From Anniella stebbinsi (taxonomy: Eukaryota; Chordata; Lepidosauria; Squamata; Anniellidae): a stretch of 64,000 bases of DNA. The translations under genes and the position numbers were made by a program. Each line of letters starts with the position of its first letter. Within the stretch, counting starts at the first letter, position 1. The notes below the pieces were generated by a model, which searched no databases, was not told the DNA's origin, and saw nothing but the letters and a program-made list of their open reading frames with translations. The stretch covers positions 35,468,001-35,532,000 of the forward strand of contig JARDYH010000004.1 in NCBI GenBank assembly GCA_029215795.1, read 5' to 3'. Shown here piece by piece: positions 58,926 to 64,000 of the stretch.

Positions 58926-58929
58926 ATGA

Positions 58930-59195
58930 AGAACATGTGGGAAGGTTTTTCAGACTTAGGTGGGAAAACATGGTACATTAAGCTTACATAGGAGATGTGG
59001 AATTTTATATTACGAGTGGTTCTGCTTTATCCCCTTGGGTGAATATGAAAAAAAATACCTTAAAATATTATATTGTTGGTATTTAACTCCACAAAAAAAT
59101 GTCATAAATTTATCTCAATGTCTGATATATGTTGGAAATGACAGATGTTCTGCATACATGCTGGAAATGCAGTAGAATTAACTTTTTGGGGGGGG
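58930..59195 (+). mobile_element. L1 ORF2 fragment
   Basis: The reading 'KILYCWYLTPQK' and, after a degraded Cys block, 'AYMLEMQ' corresponds to the C-terminal Cys/His region of L1 ORF2 ('WYLTP...CWRC...HM.W'). Too short for family placement. Confidence 0.5.
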
Positions 59196-60235
59196 GGGGA
59201 ATATATCACATATAATCAAATGGTTGTATTTACCCTGGTGTCAGGATCAAGCTTGTTCTCTCTAATGTGGGGGAAGGGGTTTGGGGTGTGTCAATCTGAT
59301 CAGGAGAAGAACAACTAGGCATTTACACAGGAAGCGGAGGAGGAGATTCTCCAAGACTCTTCAGGAGTCAAAGATGAATATTCCCACGAGCTTATTGAGG
59401 AGAATGCTGACAGCTCAGAGACCATTTCCCCCTCACTTCTGAGAACTCAGCCTCTGTCTGAGGGGGAAGGGACATCAGAGTTAACAAATCCCAGGGTCTG
59501 TTGCAGGGTCATGTGGGCAGAGTTGAGAGGAGGTGGGAGGCAGTCTCTAGGGTAGCAGCTTGCAAGAGGCTCCTCCCAAAAGACCCTCCCTGCGCTAAAG
59601 TGCCTGTTGAATTGTAGGTAACAGTCCTGCTTTAGTTGAAAGCAACTGCCTAGCTTTTTTAGCCAAATTATGCTTAGAGGATAGCTAGTAGCATTCACAC
59701 TCCTTTCAGGTGTGAGATGTTTATTTGTTGAATGAAGATTTGTAGATTACACAGCAGACGTCTTTATTGTCTCACATCAGTGCGAGGACTTGGAATCATA
59801 ACATGTACAGATATTGTTGGACTTCCTTAAGAATACAATATGGTCAGAACATATGAATTTTATAGGAGACATTAGCTGGAAAAATATTAATAATAGTAAA
59901 ATGGCCTTCAGTTAGTCTACCAACAAAAAAGGAACAGTTGAATAAGACTTGGCATATACTATGGCTTTGTACATGGAATGCAGGAGGGTAATATCTTGTC
60001 CTTTGTCTCAGGCTTCCATGTGGTGAGCCACTAGAATAACAGGTTGAAGCTTCTCTGCAGGCAATGAACGTTTCATAGATACTAGAGTGGCTCTGCCCAC
60101 ACAGATTAACTGTTGTGTATCCTCAAGAGGAAAGGCTATAAAGCAAGGGTGAGGAACCTCAGGCCTGAGAGCCAGAGTTGATCCTCCTGTAGCCCCAATT
60201 TAGCCCTCTGGGGTTACAAAAAGTTCATGCCCCCT
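59196..60235. other. No gene recognised; possible old repeat
   Basis: 59240-59790 has the look of a compact interspersed repeat or LTR-like segment ('tgtcaggatc' start, 'gacgtctttattgtctca' near the end). I found no target duplication, polypurine tract or primer site, so I do not call it. Confidence 0.3.
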
Positions 60236-60239
60236 TCCC

Positions 60240-60580
60240 TTGGTCATAAAAACATAAGAAGAGACATGCTGGATCAGACCAAGGGCCCATTTAGTCCAGC
60301 ATTCTGCTCACACAGTGGCCAACCAGCTATTGACCAGGAACCCACAACCAAGACATGAGTGCAACAGCACTCTCCCACCCATGTTCCCCAGCAAATGGTG
60401 TACATAGGCATACTGCCTCTGATACTGGAGGAAGCATATAGCCATCAGGACTAGTAGCCATTGATAGCCTTCTCCAGGAATTTGTCTAATCCAAATTGGG
60501 GGCCATCACTACATTTTGTGAATTGATTTCCATAGTTTACTATGCATTGTGTGAAGAAGTCCCACCCCCTTTCCCTTAAC
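60240..60580 (-). mobile_element. CR1-like LINE 3' end
   Basis: Antisense copy starting 'acataagaagagacatgctg' and running through 'ccatagtttactatgcattg'. Best copy of the tail family also seen at 1276, 2405 and 56806. Confidence 0.7.
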
Positions 60581-60859
60581 CACTGATCATTTGATAGTTT
60601 AATGACATTTGTGCAGTTTTCCCCTCTATTCTAAAATGTTGAAATCCCTCTCCTAAGGCTTGGTTACTGACAGTAAAAGCTTTAAGATGCAACATGCTGG
60701 TATTTTGCCCTCACCCTTTTTGCCTTTGGCTCTGTGGCCCACTGGAATGTAGTATGGAACAAAGAGGGAAGGAAGCACCAACAGGCTGGAGACAAAAGAA
60801 GAGCAAAGCTCTGGTGCTATGTAAAAATATATTTTTCTTTATTTCTTATGTCTTATCCT

Positions 60860-60910
60860 CTGTATGCTCGACGCGTTTCGGTGGTGAAACCTTCGTCAGG
60901 AGCTACACAG
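60860..60910 (-). ncRNA. Hammerhead-ribozyme-like motif, best copy
   Basis: On the minus strand: CTGTGTAGCTC, core CTGACGA, an extra A, GGT-(loop)-ACC as stem II, core GAAA, CGCGTC, then GAGCATACAG. Stem I pairs GAGC with GCTC and ATACAG with CTGTGT around one bulged A. The ACGCGT formed by the last core A and the next bases is a full palindrome with room for only a tiny loop, as in PLE hammerheads proposed to act as dimers. Expected cleavage follows GTC, between plus-strand positions 60870 and 60869. Confidence 0.75.
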
Positions 60911-61200
60911 AAATTAAAATACAAACATAAAAATCATTACAGATTGTCTTAAGCTAGCATGAAAACAACACCCCTACATCAACTGAAGCATATCTTAGTA
61001 TACATTCTTTTGCTATCCAAGAGAAACACCAGAAATATTCAACATTTGCACATTCATGTAAGAGGTGAGCAAAAACTTTAAACCGTTCTCTGTTAGGATA
61101 ATAACAACAATTTGTAAAGAAGTGCTCCAGGTCAGTTTTTTCTAAAAACCTCTTACATGAATGTGCAAATGTAATGATTTTTATGTTTGTATTTTAATTT

Positions 61201-61251
61201 CTGTGTAGCTCCTGACGAAGGTTTCACCACCGAAACGCGTCAAGCATACAG
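61201..61251 (+). ncRNA. Hammerhead-ribozyme-like motif, inverted copy
   Basis: Same layout as the copy at 60860 but on the plus strand. CTGACGA at 61212-61218, GAAA at 61232-61235, ACGCGT at 61235-61240, expected cleavage after C 61241. One change (AAGC for GAGC at 61242) breaks the first pair of stem I. Confidence 0.72.
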
Positions 61252-61335
61252 AGGATAAGACATAAGAAATAAAGAAAAATATATTTTTACATAGCACCAG
61301 AGCTTTGCTCTTCTTTTGTCTCCACTGGAATGTAG

Positions 61336-61960
61336 CCCTTGAAAACTTCTCTGAAATTGAAGTCACCCCACTGGCTAAACAAAGTTTCATTACCCCTAGC
61401 ATACAGCTACGATCTCCAAACTTACAGAGATGGTATGTCTTTTAAACGGTAGACAAAGTGTTGGGTGCTCTTGAGCCCCACTTATTGAATACAAAAGTAT
61501 AGTATTGATATGAATAATTATAAGGCTTTCTGGCTGTTGATACAATTACTCACTGTTGATCTAATTTGTGTATCAGCTAAAGCTGAAAAAAACGCATTCT
61601 TGACTACAGCTGTTAACCTGGAGATTTTTAGACACAATATTTGATCCCAAAGTGCAAACCTGATCTTTAACTGGAGATGTGTAACCCCAATCTAGGACAG
61701 GCATCCCCTCACCTATATCTAAATATTTTGTTAACAAACCCTAATTTGTATTTTCATATGCCTTGCCCAGCTGCTTTAAGCAGCTTGCACATTTATTGAG
61801 CTCTCATACATTCTAAATTACTCGTGCAACTTTAAAGGAAGGGAAAAGGTAAGAAATGGAAAAGCAACCTACAATACTGACAATCCTTTGACTGAATCTC
61901 CTTGTTGCAATCTATAAAGAGATAGAGGCTTAGTCTCTATCATGGCCTTTCCCTTAATTC
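61336..61960. other. No gene recognised
   Basis: Unassigned DNA between the PLE and a LINE 3' end; part of it may belong to the LINE. Confidence 0.4.
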
Positions 61961-61964
61961 TTTA

Positions 61965-62660
61965 GTGTTCCAGGTTCTCTTGGACACTTATGACTCCCAA
62001 TGGGTGAAAGCGATAGCCCATAAGATTCACTTGATAGGGCTTCCCCCTTTTGTTTTACTTAATTCAGACATCAGAGTAGCTAAGAGTCCCGTGAGCCAAA
62101 GATTGAAAGATATAGATCTTCAGGAGCTGAAGGGTAAGGCCCGCGGCCCATGCTCCCCACACTCTTTAGAGATACCGAGAGAGGATGGCAGAGATGGAAT
62201 GAACTATTTGAGATGGTTAACAGTGCCCAAATTTAGAAGAGCCTTTTCTGTAGCAAGATTTAATGCCCTCCCTTCTAACTTATTGGTAGGAAGATTTGAG
62301 AAAATCCCTATCGAAGAGAGACTCTGTCCGTGTAATAATTTAGAGGTTGAGTCGGTCGAACACATGTTGATTAAGTGCATTTTCTATAGAGATGATAGGA
62401 TCACCTTAATTGGCCCCTTAATTAAAGATTTAGCGGATAAGAACCTTCGCGAAATAGTCGTCTTTTTACTTCAGGGCAAAGACAAATGTATTACAACCCA
62501 AGTAGCCAAATTTGTCCATAATATACTGGTTTGCAGAGCTCAAGTAGTTATATAAGATGTTTAGATTTAATGTACCCGTGAATCAAACATACTGTATAAA
62601 TGCTACTTACTGTTTATCTGATTTTCTGGCCTGTTGGCCGCAATAAAGTTGATTGATGGA
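61965..62660 (+). pseudogene. LINE ORF C-terminal fragment with 3' tail
   Basis: Open for 196 codons (61965-62555). The end has 'FRRAFSVARFNALPSNLLVG' followed by a Cys/His pattern ('CPCNNLEVESVEHMLIKC'), the zinc-finger-like C-terminus found after the RT in several non-LTR retrotransposon families. The 3' UTR ends 'gcaataaagttgattgatgg', a tail-repeat end. The RT is not present and the start Met is not a true start. Clade uncertain. Confidence 0.7.
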
Positions 62661-62973
62661 TAGATTCTCAAAGTGGAGCTCTTGATCCACTAACTTGAAG
62701 GAGATGAGCATGTGGGTGCGGGCAGTTAAATCAGAACTGATGCATTGCTTAGCATGAACCCACGGATTTTCAGCTAAATTTCCTTGGTGTATTCAGATGT
62801 GAAAAAATAGCAGGGAACTTGCTTTCCTGAGCATCATAAGCTAGATTGGGGGTGGGGGAGAGAAATACATGGATAGGACAGGCAGTAACAATGTGAACAT
62901 GGAAGATAGAGACTTAGTATAATCGTTGGGCACAATGCCCTGTAGGGCATGTTGCCATTCCCTAGACCAGGCT

Positions 62974-63097
62974 CCCCCAACCTGGTGCCTTCCAGATGTT
63001 TTGGACTTGAACTCCCATCAAGCCCCGATCAGCATACTCAATTATCAGGAATGCTGGGATTTGGAGTCCAGAACATCTGGAAGGCACCAGGTTGGAG
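62974..63097. mobile_element. Short palindromic MITE
   Basis: 'ccccaacctggtgccttcca' mirrored by 'tctggaaggcaccaggttgg', with 'aactcccatcaa' in the centre. Best-preserved arms of this family in the window. Confidence 0.75.
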
Positions 63098-63099
63098 AT

Positions 63100-64000
63100 G
63101 GCTACCTAGACAGAGGAGTGAGATGCTCACAGGGAGTATTAACCTTTGAAAGGTGGCATGGCAGATAGAGATACTGTGTAACTAGACTTGGAAGCAAAGA
63201 ATGATTTGGGGGGGGGGGCTGCAATTGTATTTGCTATTGTTAAACTATTGGTAGTCAGAAATCCTTACCGGTCTATTGCAACACACCCAGAGATCTACCA
63301 GTAGATCTAGATCAACTTTCTGTTCATCTGTGTCCAAGTGAATACTTCTGACCATGGTGCTTATATTGGCTTTAAGGGGAAAATCTTCATGACAAACTAT
63401 AATTAGTTTCAAACCAGTTTAACCAGAAGAAACCACACATTCATATACATACACCTAAAAATTATATTTCCATGAGAGTTGTAAGAAGGCTTTGTTAGGT
63501 GTCTCTTGCCTTTCATCGAACTATAATTTCCAGGGTTCCAGGGTTGCAAACTATGACAGTTAAGTACTTGAAACTGGACTGGGAATAATAAGATAAGACA
63601 AATGTCATTGGGTTAATGAGAGCCACAGTTTATTTAAATGTAACATAACTGGAATTGCAATGATCATGACACTGTGCAGGACACCACTAAGGTAGAAGCT
63701 GCCTAGCAGCTATCCAGGCCTTGAGTTAGGGCAAGCCATACCTGGCCACAAGCTAAAGGTGGTTTAATAACTACCTCATTGCCACTTATTACACCTCTTC
63801 AGGTGTTGAGGGAGTACTTCCTGAGTCACCCATGACTCTAGATGGGTGAGACAGGTTGTCCCCAAAGGGATTTCATCCAGGTCTCAAAGCTCTGAGTGGC
63901 AAGTCTTGGGAATCCTACATCACCTTAGAGGTACCCCAAGAGTGTTCACTGATGTTCTTTGTTACTTTTCCCACACAGCCCTGCCATTGTGGCCCAATAA
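63100..64000. other. No gene recognised
   Basis: Unassigned DNA to the window edge; no open frame of note. Confidence 0.4.

Larger units (their letters stand above)
60753..61323. mobile_element. Penelope-like element end as an inverted repeat
   Basis: Flanked by a 14-bp target duplication CCACTGGAATGTAG (60739-60752 and 61322-61335, sharing two bases with the element edge). Two inverted arms of about 150 bp (60790-60939 and 61170-61321) differ at very few positions. Each arm carries a hammerhead-like motif. The part between them is PLE 3' UTR like 15253-15400. No protein-coding part is left. Inverted terminal arrangements are known for PLEs. Confidence 0.85.

Noticed and set aside
59240..59790. 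Solo LTR of a retrovirus-like element
   Set aside because: No flanking duplication, no clear TG...CA ends, no internal retroviral sequence nearby.

Overview
The window looks like intergenic or intronic DNA from a squamate reptile (lizard or snake). The evidence is the repeat community: a Sauria-type tRNA-headed SINE, a second tRNA-headed SINE, CR1 and L2-like LINEs with reptile-style tails, L1, a DIRS1-like tyrosine-recombinase retrotransposon, a Penelope-like element (PLE) with a GIY-YIG endonuclease, and many small hAT-like and Harbinger-like elements. I found no host protein-coding exon, tRNA gene or rRNA gene that I can support. Almost every recognisable protein is a transposon protein, and nearly all of these are broken.

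Layout. 1-6.3 kb: mostly unassigned DNA with CR1 and L2 tails and a Harbinger-like fold-back (5329-5997). 6.3-8.45 kb: a GC-rich perfect-looking hairpin (6318-6595), then a second fold-back with tandem subrepeats ending in a hAT-like terminus. 8.45-16.35 kb: a four-level nest. A CR1 3' end was split by a PLE (8595-16238, 11-bp target duplication). That PLE was split by a complete 6.4-kb DIRS element (8828-15252), whose gag start codon was hit by a short L1 (9232-9632, 11-bp target duplication). 16.35-23.3 kb: SINE and MITE debris. 23.3-26.8 kb: a 3.5-kb 5'-truncated L1 on the minus strand. 27.5-28.6 kb: a CR1 with an open 317-aa reverse transcriptase fragment. 34.05-36.38 kb and 50.40-51.72 kb: two copies of one GC-rich hAT-like non-autonomous element, each with its own 8-bp target duplication, containing seven and three tandem palindromic units of about 242 bp. 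The second copy sits inside an L2-like LINE (50.27-52.79 kb). 53.6-54.4 kb: a Harbinger-like element holding a fold-back hAT-like insertion. 60.75-61.32 kb: a second PLE end arranged as an inverted repeat. 62-62.6 kb: the C-terminal part of another LINE.

How the parts relate. The DIRS element shows the full plan of its class: gag, RT/RNase H plus a methyltransferase-like segment, a tyrosine recombinase, inverted termini and an internal complementary region that rebuilds both ends. It carries several stops and frameshifts and is a fossil. The PLE ends carry hammerhead-ribozyme-like motifs (three copies), one of which has a fully paired stem I and a palindromic stem III sequence. The most notable locus-level observations are the four-level nest, the ribozyme-like PLE ends, and the hAT-like element that carries a variable number of palindromic units.
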